From the NCBI GenBank assembly GCA_009694045.1, contig SHVY01000016.1:1-58963 (forward strand): DNA of 58,963 bases, read 5' to 3'. The translations under genes and the position numbers were made by a program. Position 1 is the first letter of the stretch, and every line of letters starts with the position of its first letter. Shown here piece after piece: positions 44,934 through 51,953 of the stretch. The notes under the pieces were generated by a model. It ran no database searches. It had not been told where the DNA came from and worked only from the letters and a program-made list of their open reading frames with translations. The DNA comes from Alphaproteobacteria bacterium (GTDB taxonomy: Bacteria; Pseudomonadota; Alphaproteobacteria; SP197).

Positions 44934-46742
44934 CTAACTCGGTTGTACGGCGTCGGCCCTGAGGGTCATGGTACCAGCCTCGTCGAGGCGATAGTCGATT
45001 CCATTTGGAGCCGTCGTCAAGGCGACCCCATGAATTTCGCGGGCCCGCTCCACGCTCAGCCAGCGCCGGTTGACGTCCTTCGCGACCCTGTGAGGATCCC
45101 GGGTCATCGGGTCCTGGTATCCGCCGCCGCCGCAAGATCGGAATAGCATCCTTTCGCCGGGACGGCAGACTTCGATGTGAAACTGGGGCAGCACCTCCGC
45201 GAGTCCGTTCCGGGACATCTTGCGGTTCTGGGTCGGCGCCCCCTCGCGACCGCCGAGAACGCCTTTGGGGGCGTTGATGTCGCCGTCGCAGCAATAGGCC
45301 ACGGTCAAGTCGCCGCTGAGCGATTCGTACGACCCCTCGGTCGCCGGCGCGCCGTTCCAACGTCCGGCTCCCATTGTGTCGATGGCCAGGTTGCGGCCGT
45401 GGACGAGGACGGGGTACATCGCCTCGTCCACCTCGACCGAATCGAGCTTGAGGACCCCGCCGCCGTTCGGCGCCTCGTAGGTCACCCAGCCGTCGTGACC
45501 GTGGTTGCCGGGACCGCCGGAAAGTCCCAGCAGGATCATGTTGATCCACTCCCGGGGCGCGCCGGGGCGGCGGCGGTCGATTCCTGAGCAGACGCCGGTG
45601 AAGGCGCCGAATTCACTGCCCCCCTCGGCCAGTCCGTGGGGCGCGCCGAGGCGGGTGAAGCAGCACTGGACCGCGTTGATCAGCCGGTCGTTCACACCCA
45701 TGGTGGCGTTCGAGGTGCCGACGGGATAGCGCGGCCGGCCCACGACACAGCCGTCGCGCAATCGAACCTTGATCCGGTCGGCGCTTCCCTGGTTGTGCGG
45801 AACCGATGGGTCCAGGTTGTAGAAGACCCCGATTCGGCATGATCCGGTGGCGCAGGTCTCTGACAGGTTGACGCCCCCGGGGACGCAGTCCGGATTGTCC
45901 CGCAGATCGACGGTGATGCAGCCGAGCCTTGGATCGATCGTCACCTTCGCCGTGATCGGGATGCCGTCCGGCGCGATGTCCGGAATGGGATCGTGGCGGG
46001 TGGTGTACGTCATGGTGCCGGCGGGGAACTCGCGGATCGCCGCGATGGCGCGCCGCTTCCCATAGTCGATCCAGGCCCCGATGAACTCCTTGATCGTCGC
46101 CTTGCCGTAGTGCGCGACCAACTCCTTCAGGCGCCGCTCGGCGACCCGGCAACCGCCTACCTGGGCGCGGTAGTCGCCATACCAGACATGGCTGACCCGG
46201 ATATTGTGCCGGCACATCCGCACCAGATCGTCCTGGTCGGCGAAATTCCGCTGCATGCGCATGACGGGGAGATGCAGTCCCTCCTCGTAGACGGTCCGCA
46301 AGTTGGCATCCATCGTCGTCGGCACGTGCGCGCCCGTATCGGCATGGTGCGACCGCGAAAGCGCCCAGAACATCGCCTCGCCGTCCACGAACACGGGGAC
46401 GCACAGCGTCATGTCCGCGTGATGGGTGGTGCCGTGATAGGGGCTGGTGTTGAAGTACGCATCACCCTCGCGGATGTCATCGTAAAGCTCGGTGATCGGC
46501 CGCGTCGCCAGGTCCAGCGCGCTGACGTGGATCGGCATCGATTCCTCGACCGAGATCAGACGGTGATCATAGGTGAGCAGCCCGGCCGACATGTCGCGCC
46601 CGTTGGTGATGGCGGCGGATCGGCTCGCCTTCATCACGGTATTCGCCATTTCGCGCACGATCGCCTCCAGCCGGCTCGACAGCACGGCCATCAGCATCGG
46701 ATCGAAGGCGTGCGGAAGACGGGAACGCGGTCGCTTGTCCAA
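44934..46742 (-). CDS. hyuB: Hydantoinase/oxoprolinase subunit B (third copy)
   Basis: 602 aa from a TTG at 46742 with GGGGGGG 7 bp upstream; an ATG at 46787 would add 15 unconserved residues. The same frame stays open far upstream, but that part is antisense to hyuA and not coding. Segments: FDPMLMAVLSSRLEAIVREM, SMPIHVSALDLATRPITELY, RDNPDCVPGGVNLSETC, FRSCGGGGYQDP. First gene of the left-hand operon, divergent from hyuA (46866). Confidence 0.88.
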   Translation of the reverse strand: MDKRPRSRLPHAFDPMLMAVLSSRLEAIVREMANTVMKASRSAAITNGRDMSAGLLTYDHRLISVEESMPIHVSALDLATRPITELYDDIREGDAYFNTSPYHGTTHHADMTLCVPVFVDGEAMFWALSRSHHADTGAHVPTTMDANLRTVYEEGLHLPVMRMQRNFADQDDLVRMCRHNIRVSHVWYGDYRAQVGGCRVAERRLKELVAHYGKATIKEFIGAWIDYGKRRAIAAIREFPAGTMTYTTRHDPIPDIAPDGIPITAKVTIDPRLGCITVDLRDNPDCVPGGVNLSETCATGSCRIGVFYNLDPSVPHNQGSADRIKVRLRDGCVVGRPRYPVGTSNATMGVNDRLINAVQCCFTRLGAPHGLAEGGSEFGAFTGVCSGIDRRRPGAPREWINMILLGLSGGPGNHGHDGWVTYEAPNGGGVLKLDSVEVDEAMYPVLVHGRNLAIDTMGAGRWNGAPATEGSYESLSGDLTVAYCCDGDINAPKGVLGGREGAPTQNRKMSRNGLAEVLPQFHIEVCRPGERMLFRSCGGGGYQDPMTRDPHRVAKDVNRRWLSVERAREIHGVALTTAPNGIDYRLDEAGTMTLRADAVQPS

Positions 46743-46865
46743 TTCGCAGCCCCCCCAGGGCACGATATGTGTCTTGATATACCTCATGCGTTGCTTCGCA
46801 AAAAATTCCCTGTTAGCGTCCGCCGCGAATTCGCCGACCGACGGCGGATCGCGAGGGAGGGGACC
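46743..46865. promoter_or_regulatory. Divergent intergenic region of the two hyu operons
   Basis: The only space between two long divergent operons, so both promoters must be here or inside the first codons. It holds a local AT-rich stretch (46771-46810) and two similar 7-mers, on the minus strand TATATC and CATATC separated by 6 bp (around 46767-46782), which could be a regulator site. GGGAGGGG ends at 46862 just before hyuA. No clear -35/-10 pair can be assigned. Confidence 0.4.
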
Positions 46866-48923
46866 CTGGGCTACAGCGCCTGCATAGACATCGGCGGCAC
46901 CTTCACCGATCTGGTGGTGCACGAGCACGGCAAGGGCTTGCGGATATTCAAGTCGCCCTCGACTCCGGGCGAGTTCGAACGCGGCTTCATCGACGTGCTC
47001 GCGCTCGCGGCCGGGCACTACGGCCATCCCTTGCGCGCCTTCCTCGGGAACCTCGATCGGTTGGTGCACGGCACGACCGTCTCCACCAACGCGCTGGTGG
47101 AGGGCAAGGTCGCGGCGGTCGGCCTGATCTGCAACCAGGGCCATCCCGACGTCCTGACGCTGCGCGAGGCGCCGCGCAAGCGCGCCTTCAACTGGAAGCT
47201 GGATTTTCCGGAGCCGTTCGTGCCACGCAACCGGACCTTCGAGGTCCAGGGCCGGATCGATTCGCTCGGCAACGAGGTGACTCCGCTCAGCGACAAGGAC
47301 GTGCGCGACGCGGTCGCGTACCTCAAGCGCTGCGAGGTGCAGGCGATCGCCGTCTGCCTCCTGTGGTCGATCGTGAACGGCGCCCACGAGCGGCGGGTGA
47401 AGGAGATCGTGGCCGCGGAATGGCCGGGCATTCCGGTGGTGATCAGCCACGAGCTGAACCCCATCCCGCGCGAGTATCGCCGCACCATCTCCACGGCGAT
47501 CGACGCCTCGCTGCACCCGATCGTCAGCGCCTACACCGGCAAGCTCGAAGCGACGCTCCGCAAGGAGGGTTTCACCAACGAGCTTCTGATCGGCACCTGC
47601 GTCGGCGGCATGATGCCGCCCGACGAGATCGTCCGTCGGCCGATCTACAGCGTCATGTCCGGCCCGACGCTGGCGCCGATCGCCGCGCTGAACCTGACCA
47701 AGGAGCCCGACGTCATCGTCATCGACATGGGCGGCACGACCTTCGACGTGTCGGCGATCCGTGACCGCCAGCTGGTGGTGACGCCCGAGGCGATGATCGG
47801 CCAGGACATGCTGGGCATCCCCAAGGTGGACGTGCGCTCGATCGGCGCCGGCGGCGGCTCGATCGCCTGGGTCGACGTGGGCGGCCTGCTCAAGGTCGGA
47901 CCGCGCAGCGCCGGCGCCCGGCCCGGCCCGGCCTGCTACGGCACCGGCGGGACCGAACCGACCGTGACCGACTCCAACGTCGTCCTCGGCATCATCGATC
48001 CCGACTACTTTCTCGGCGGACGCATGAAGCTCAACCGCGGCGCCGCCGAACGCGCCGTCCGCAAGATCGCCGACCAGCTCGGGATCGGCCTGGTCGAAGC
48101 GGCCTACGCGATCCACACCACCAGCAACCACAACATGATCGCGGCGATCGAGGACATCACCGTCAACGAGGGCATCGACCCACGCGACAGCTACCTGGTG
48201 TCCGGCGGCGGCGCCACCGCCTGCCACATCGGCGAGATGGTGAACATCCTCGGCCTCAAGCGCTTCATGGTGCCGACCTTCGCGGCCGGGCTCAGCGCCT
48301 ACGGCGGCCTGATCTCCGACGTGCGCTGGGAGGAGACCGCGACGCTCCACAGCGACAACCGCGCCTTCGCCGTGGATCGGGTCAACGCGCTGGTCCGCGA
48401 CCTCAAGGTGCGCGGCGACGCCTTCCTCGCCCGCTCCCGCATCCCCGCGTCGAAGCGGCGTTACGAGTTCTCGTTCCAGGGCCGCTACGAATACCAGTCC
48501 TGGGAGATCGAGGTACCCTTCGCCTTCCCCCCGCGCGGCCTGAAGAAGGGCGACGTGGCCAAGCTGGCGGCGTCGTTCCACCTGATGCACGAGCGCATCT
48601 ACACCATCAAGGACGAGGGCGAGGTGGTCGAGATGACCACCTGGAAGGTCCGCGCCATCGGCGACATCGGCGGCGCCGGCCGCCAGGGCACCCAGCGCAA
48701 GGCGCAACGGACCCCCGCCAAACCGAAATCGCGCCGCAAGGTCTACATCCGCGCCAAGGGTGGCATGGTATCGCTGCCGGTATTCGATGGCGGAGCCTTC
48801 GGTTCCGGTGTCAAGATCGCCGGGCCGGCTGTGGTGGAGGAGGAGACGACCACGTTCCTCCTCCTGCCCGGCCAGACGGCCAGGACCGACAAATTCGGCA
48901 ACTACCTCGTCGTGTGCCGCTAG
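46866..48923 (+). CDS. hyuA: Hydantoinase/oxoprolinase subunit A (second copy)
   Basis: About 685 aa. The conserved start YSACIDIGGTFTDLVVHE is preceded by AGGGAGGGGACC and a CTG (46866). No ATG, GTG or TTG lies near, so CTG may be the start codon; the nearest upstream alternative is a TTG about 75 bp back. Motifs: CIDIGGTFTDLV (about 5-16), VIDMGGTTFDVS (about 284-295), GAGGGSIAWVDVGG (about 327-340), LVSGGGATACHIGEM. A basic linker (RKAQRTPAKPKSRRKVYIR) precedes the C-terminal domain. It is the only HyuA for three HyuB proteins in the two divergent operons. Confidence 0.88.
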   Translation: MGYSACIDIGGTFTDLVVHEHGKGLRIFKSPSTPGEFERGFIDVLALAAGHYGHPLRAFLGNLDRLVHGTTVSTNALVEGKVAAVGLICNQGHPDVLTLREAPRKRAFNWKLDFPEPFVPRNRTFEVQGRIDSLGNEVTPLSDKDVRDAVAYLKRCEVQAIAVCLLWSIVNGAHERRVKEIVAAEWPGIPVVISHELNPIPREYRRTISTAIDASLHPIVSAYTGKLEATLRKEGFTNELLIGTCVGGMMPPDEIVRRPIYSVMSGPTLAPIAALNLTKEPDVIVIDMGGTTFDVSAIRDRQLVVTPEAMIGQDMLGIPKVDVRSIGAGGGSIAWVDVGGLLKVGPRSAGARPGPACYGTGGTEPTVTDSNVVLGIIDPDYFLGGRMKLNRGAAERAVRKIADQLGIGLVEAAYAIHTTSNHNMIAAIEDITVNEGIDPRDSYLVSGGGATACHIGEMVNILGLKRFMVPTFAAGLSAYGGLISDVRWEETATLHSDNRAFAVDRVNALVRDLKVRGDAFLARSRIPASKRRYEFSFQGRYEYQSWEIEVPFAFPPRGLKKGDVAKLAASFHLMHERIYTIKDEGEVVEMTTWKVRAIGDIGGAGRQGTQRKAQRTPAKPKSRRKVYIRAKGGMVSLPVFDGGAFGSGVKIAGPAVVEEETTTFLLLPGQTARTDKFGNYLVVCR

Positions 48924-48958
48924 GGCGCGCGGCGCGGCTCAACCAGGGAGGCGCGGCA

Positions 48959-50140
48959 ATGAAAATCGGAATATGGGTGAAGATCGCCATTGGTGCGATC
49001 GCGGGCGCGGTCGTCGTGTTCTTGATCCTGACTCTCGTTCCAGGGACGAAGGACGAGATGGCGGAAGCTCCGAAGGCCGAGATGGCGGAAGCTCCGAAGG
49101 ACGAAAAGTACAAGGTCTTCCTCAGCATGAGCTGGATCGGCAACGATTGGCAGACCGGCGCCATGAACATGATCACGGCGCTCTCCCAGCACAAGAACTA
49201 CCGGGATCACGTGGATTTCTCGGTCCAGGCCTCGGGTGACAACGCCCAGAAGCAGATCCAACAGATCAACGCCATGGTCCAGGCCGGGGCCGACGCGATC
49301 ATCGTCTACCCGATCTCGCCCACCGCCCTGAACCAGGTCATCAAGGGAGCCTGTGACAAGGGCGTGGTGATCTTCACCTACGATTCCTTCGTCGAGGAGC
49401 CCTGTGCCTACCACGTCGGCGTCGACGCGGTTCAGTCCGGCTACGAACGCGCCAAGTGGCTGTTCACCGAGATGGGCGGCAAGGGCGACATCGTGGAGCT
49501 GACCGGCGTCTCCGGCACGACCTACGATTCCAAGATCAACGAAGGCACCGCCAAGGCCATGGCCGAATTCCCCGACATCAAGATCATCGCCACCGCCAAC
49601 GGCCAATGGAGCCAGCCCGAGGCCCGGGTGCAGATGACCAAGATACTCGCCACCCACTCATGGGACGATATCGACGGCCTCCTGCTCCAGACTGGCTGCT
49701 ACACCGTCACCCAAATGCAGCTCGAACAGGGAATCGCGGCCGAGAACCTCAAGCCCTGCGGCGGCGAGGCCGCCAACGGCCACCGCATCATGATGCTGCC
49801 GGCTGATTCGGGCGTGCCAGGCGCCATCGGCCTGCGCAGCCACTCCAGCGGCTCGGCGGTGTTCGGCGGCGCCGTCGCCTTCAAGATGGCGATGGAGAAG
49901 CTGCTGCGCGGCACCGAGCCGCCCAAGCTCACCTACGTCTCCCACAGCCCCACGGACAACAGCACCGTCAAGCTGTGCGAGACCGGGTCGTCGGCGGAGG
50001 TGATCGCCGGCTGCAACACGATCAATCCGGCGATCATGGGCAACCCGTTGTACTACGCGGACATCTTCCAGCCCGACCTGCTGCCGGAACTCGGGCTGAA
50101 CGCCGCGTTGATCAGCCTGCCCGAGGAGCCGGATTCCTAG
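48959..50140 (+). CDS. Ribose-type sugar ABC transporter substrate-binding protein (SBP family 1-like)
   Basis: 393 aa from ATG 48959 with AGGGAGG 9 bp upstream. The N-terminal KIGIWVKIAIGAIAGAVVVFLILTLV is a long hydrophobic helix without a clear signal-peptidase site, so the protein may stay anchored. The body is RbsB-like (YKVFLSMSWIGNDWQ, QIQQINAMVQAGADAIIVYPIS, IFTYDSFV, GKGDIVELTGVSGTTYDSKINEGTAKAM). Followed by the RbsA-like ATPase and double permease across a palindrome array. The ligand is a sugar or sugar derivative; frlB/frlD downstream suggest a fructosamine. Confidence 0.87.
   Translation: MKIGIWVKIAIGAIAGAVVVFLILTLVPGTKDEMAEAPKAEMAEAPKDEKYKVFLSMSWIGNDWQTGAMNMITALSQHKNYRDHVDFSVQASGDNAQKQIQQINAMVQAGADAIIVYPISPTALNQVIKGACDKGVVIFTYDSFVEEPCAYHVGVDAVQSGYERAKWLFTEMGGKGDIVELTGVSGTTYDSKINEGTAKAMAEFPDIKIIATANGQWSQPEARVQMTKILATHSWDDIDGLLLQTGCYTVTQMQLEQGIAAENLKPCGGEAANGHRIMMLPADSGVPGAIGLRSHSSGSAVFGGAVAFKMAMEKLLRGTEPPKLTYVSHSPTDNSTVKLCETGSSAEVIAGCNTINPAIMGNPLYYADIFQPDLLPELGLNAALISLPEEPDS
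49055..49102 (+). repeat. Tandem 24-bp repeat within the SBP gene
   Basis: Two consecutive 24-bp units, 49055-49078 and 49079-49102, differ only at the last codon and encode EMAEAPKA-EMAEAPKD, a charged Ala/Pro linker between the N-terminal membrane helix and the binding domain. The near-identity at DNA level points to a recent slippage duplication. Confidence 0.8.
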
Positions 50141-50163
50141 AACTATCCGTTGATGTTGACCCG

Positions 50164-50290
50164 CCCCTCCCCCGTCCCCTCCCGCAAGGGGAAGGGAAAA
50201 ACAAGAACGTCCCCCTCCCGCAAGGGGAGGGGGACGCACGGATCATGTCTTGCTTCTCCCTTCCCCTTGCGGGAGGGGACGGGGGAGGGG
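50164..50290. repeat. Triple palindrome array between the SBP and ATPase genes
   Basis: A perfect 34-bp inverted repeat has its left arm at 50164-50197 and its right arm at 50257-50290, and each arm contains its own CCCTCCCGCAAGGGGAAGGG-type hairpin. A third palindrome, CGTCCCCCTCCC/GGGAGGGGGACG, sits at 50208-50236 in the centre. It resembles dispersed intergenic repeats of the CCTCCCGCAAGGGGAGG type. The 274-bp gap contains no gene. Confidence 0.8.
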
Positions 50291-50330
50291 TCCGATCCGA
50301 CCGAGCGACCGTGGTCGGAACGTGCTCTAG
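50283..50330. repeat. Right half of a family 2 CTAG-bounded element
   Basis: GGGAGGGGTCCGATCCGACC through CGGAACGTGCTCTAG matches 39223-39271 with few changes and ends in the same CTAG. The left half is missing, replaced by the palindrome array. About 85 bp follow before the ATPase ATG, with nothing recognisable. Confidence 0.7.
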
Positions 50331-50414
50331 ACCCGGCCTCGTCCGAGGCAAGGGGCGGGTGGCAACCGTCACCCGCCCGCACTCGGTGAAGCGGGCCATG
50401 CGAGGGCCGCGCCC

Positions 50415-51950
50415 ATGAGCGTTCCGCCGGCGATCGAGCTCTCCCACGTCACCAAACGCTTCGACGCCACGGTCGCGCTCGACAACGTCGATCTCGCGAT
50501 CGACACGGGCGCGGTGCATGCCCTCCTTGGTGAGAATGGCGCCGGAAAATCCACGGTGGTCAAGCTGCTGTCGGGGCTCCTGCGCGCCGATTCCGGCACT
50601 ATCCGCCTGGCGGGCGAGGAGGCTCGGCTCGGCTCGGCGGCTGCCGCGCGCCGGCACGGAATCGCCACCGCCTTCCAGGAGATGACCCTCGTCCGGGATC
50701 TGACGGTCGCCCAGAACCTCCTGCTGCCGCTCGAGCCGACCACGCTCGGCCAAGTCAGCCGGCGCCGAAGCCTGGACCGGACCATGGCGATCTTCGACCG
50801 GCTCGAGATCCACGGCATCGATCCGCGCGACGAGGTCCGCGATCTCGAACTCCCCCTCCGGCAGAAGCTGGAGATCGCCAAGGCGGTCTCCCGCGACCCT
50901 AGGATCCTGCTGCTCGACGAACCAACCTCCACCCTGTCCTACGACGACGTGGAATGGCTGGGGCGGATCATCGCCCGACTGCACGCGGACGGGGTGACGA
51001 TCGTCTTCATCACCCACCGCATGCGCGAGGTGCGGCTCTACTGCGATCGCCTCTCGGTCCTGCGCAACGGTGCCCACGTCGGCACCTACGGCACGGCGGA
51101 GATCGACGACGACGCGGTGATCCAGCTCGTGATCGGCCGCTCCATCGCTTCCACGTTCCCGCCCAAGGGGCCCGACCGTCGCGGCACGGCGGCCGCGCCC
51201 GCCCTGGCCGGCAAGGGGCTGGGTGGCGGCGGCACGCTCGCGGACGTGAGCTTCGCCCTGTGGCCGGGGGAGATCCTCGGCGTCGCCGGCCTGCAAGGGA
51301 TGGGTCAGCTCGACCTGTTCCTCGGGCTGTTCGGCGTCGATCCGTTCCTGGCTGGCACGGTGGAGATCGACGGCAAGCCGGTCACCATCGCCTCGCCGGG
51401 CGACGCCGTCGCGGCCCACATGGGGATCAGCCTGGTGCCCGAGGATCGCAAGTCGGAAGGCCTGTTCCTCAAGCTCTCCGGCAGCGTCAACGTGTCGCTG
51501 CCGGTGGTCGATCGCTTCGCGCGCTTCGGGTTGATCGACGTCGAAGCCGAGCACGCGGCGGTCGATCGCGTGCTCGAACGCCTGCGCGTCGATCCGCGCG
51601 CGCTGTACACGCGCTGCGCCGCGTTCAGCGGCGGCAACCAGCAGAAAATGGCGATCGGCAAGTGGCTCCTGGCGGAAAGCCGGATACTGCTCCTGTACGA
51701 CCCGACGCGCGGGGTCGACGTCGGCACGAAGCACGAGATCTATGTGCTGGCGCGGGAATTCGCCGCCGCCGGCGGGGCCGTGTTGTTCTATTCGACCGAG
51801 GTGCCCGAGCTCGTGAACCTGTGCGATCGCGTCCTCGTCCTCTACCGCGGCCGCCTGGTCGACGAGCTGGTGGGCGATGCCGCCAGCGAGGCGGCGATCA
51901 TGCGCGGCGCGCTGGGCGGGCCCGTGCCCGCGCTGGCCGCGGCGGAATAG
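50415..51950 (+). CDS. Ribose-type sugar ABC transporter double ATP-binding protein (RbsA-like)
   Basis: 511 aa, two NBDs. First NBD: GENGAGKST (39-47), degenerate signature ELPLRQKLEIAKAV, Walker B ILLLDEPTSTLS, switch FITHRMRE. Second NBD: degenerate Walker A (GVAGLQGMGQ), signature FSGGNQQKMAIGKWL, and LLLYDPTRGVDVG where most RbsA proteins have LLLDEPTRGVDVG, so the Walker B Asp-Glu pair reads Tyr-Asp (about 428-429). One active and one degenerate site is normal for RbsA, but here both halves carry unusual motifs. Its stop lies 3 bp before the permease ATG. Confidence 0.9.
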   Translation: MSVPPAIELSHVTKRFDATVALDNVDLAIDTGAVHALLGENGAGKSTVVKLLSGLLRADSGTIRLAGEEARLGSAAAARRHGIATAFQEMTLVRDLTVAQNLLLPLEPTTLGQVSRRRSLDRTMAIFDRLEIHGIDPRDEVRDLELPLRQKLEIAKAVSRDPRILLLDEPTSTLSYDDVEWLGRIIARLHADGVTIVFITHRMREVRLYCDRLSVLRNGAHVGTYGTAEIDDDAVIQLVIGRSIASTFPPKGPDRRGTAAAPALAGKGLGGGGTLADVSFALWPGEILGVAGLQGMGQLDLFLGLFGVDPFLAGTVEIDGKPVTIASPGDAVAAHMGISLVPEDRKSEGLFLKLSGSVNVSLPVVDRFARFGLIDVEAEHAAVDRVLERLRVDPRALYTRCAAFSGGNQQKMAIGKWLLAESRILLLYDPTRGVDVGTKHEIYVLAREFAAAGGAVLFYSTEVPELVNLCDRVLVLYRGRLVDELVGDAASEAAIMRGALGGPVPALAAAE

Positions 51951-51953
51951 CCC

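Noticed and set aside
44934..48707. Minus-strand open frame of about 1,250 codons.
   Set aside because: Only the 3' half is hyuB. The rest is antisense to hyuA, which has clear family motifs, and its composition is the Arg/Val/Asp-rich type of GC shadows.
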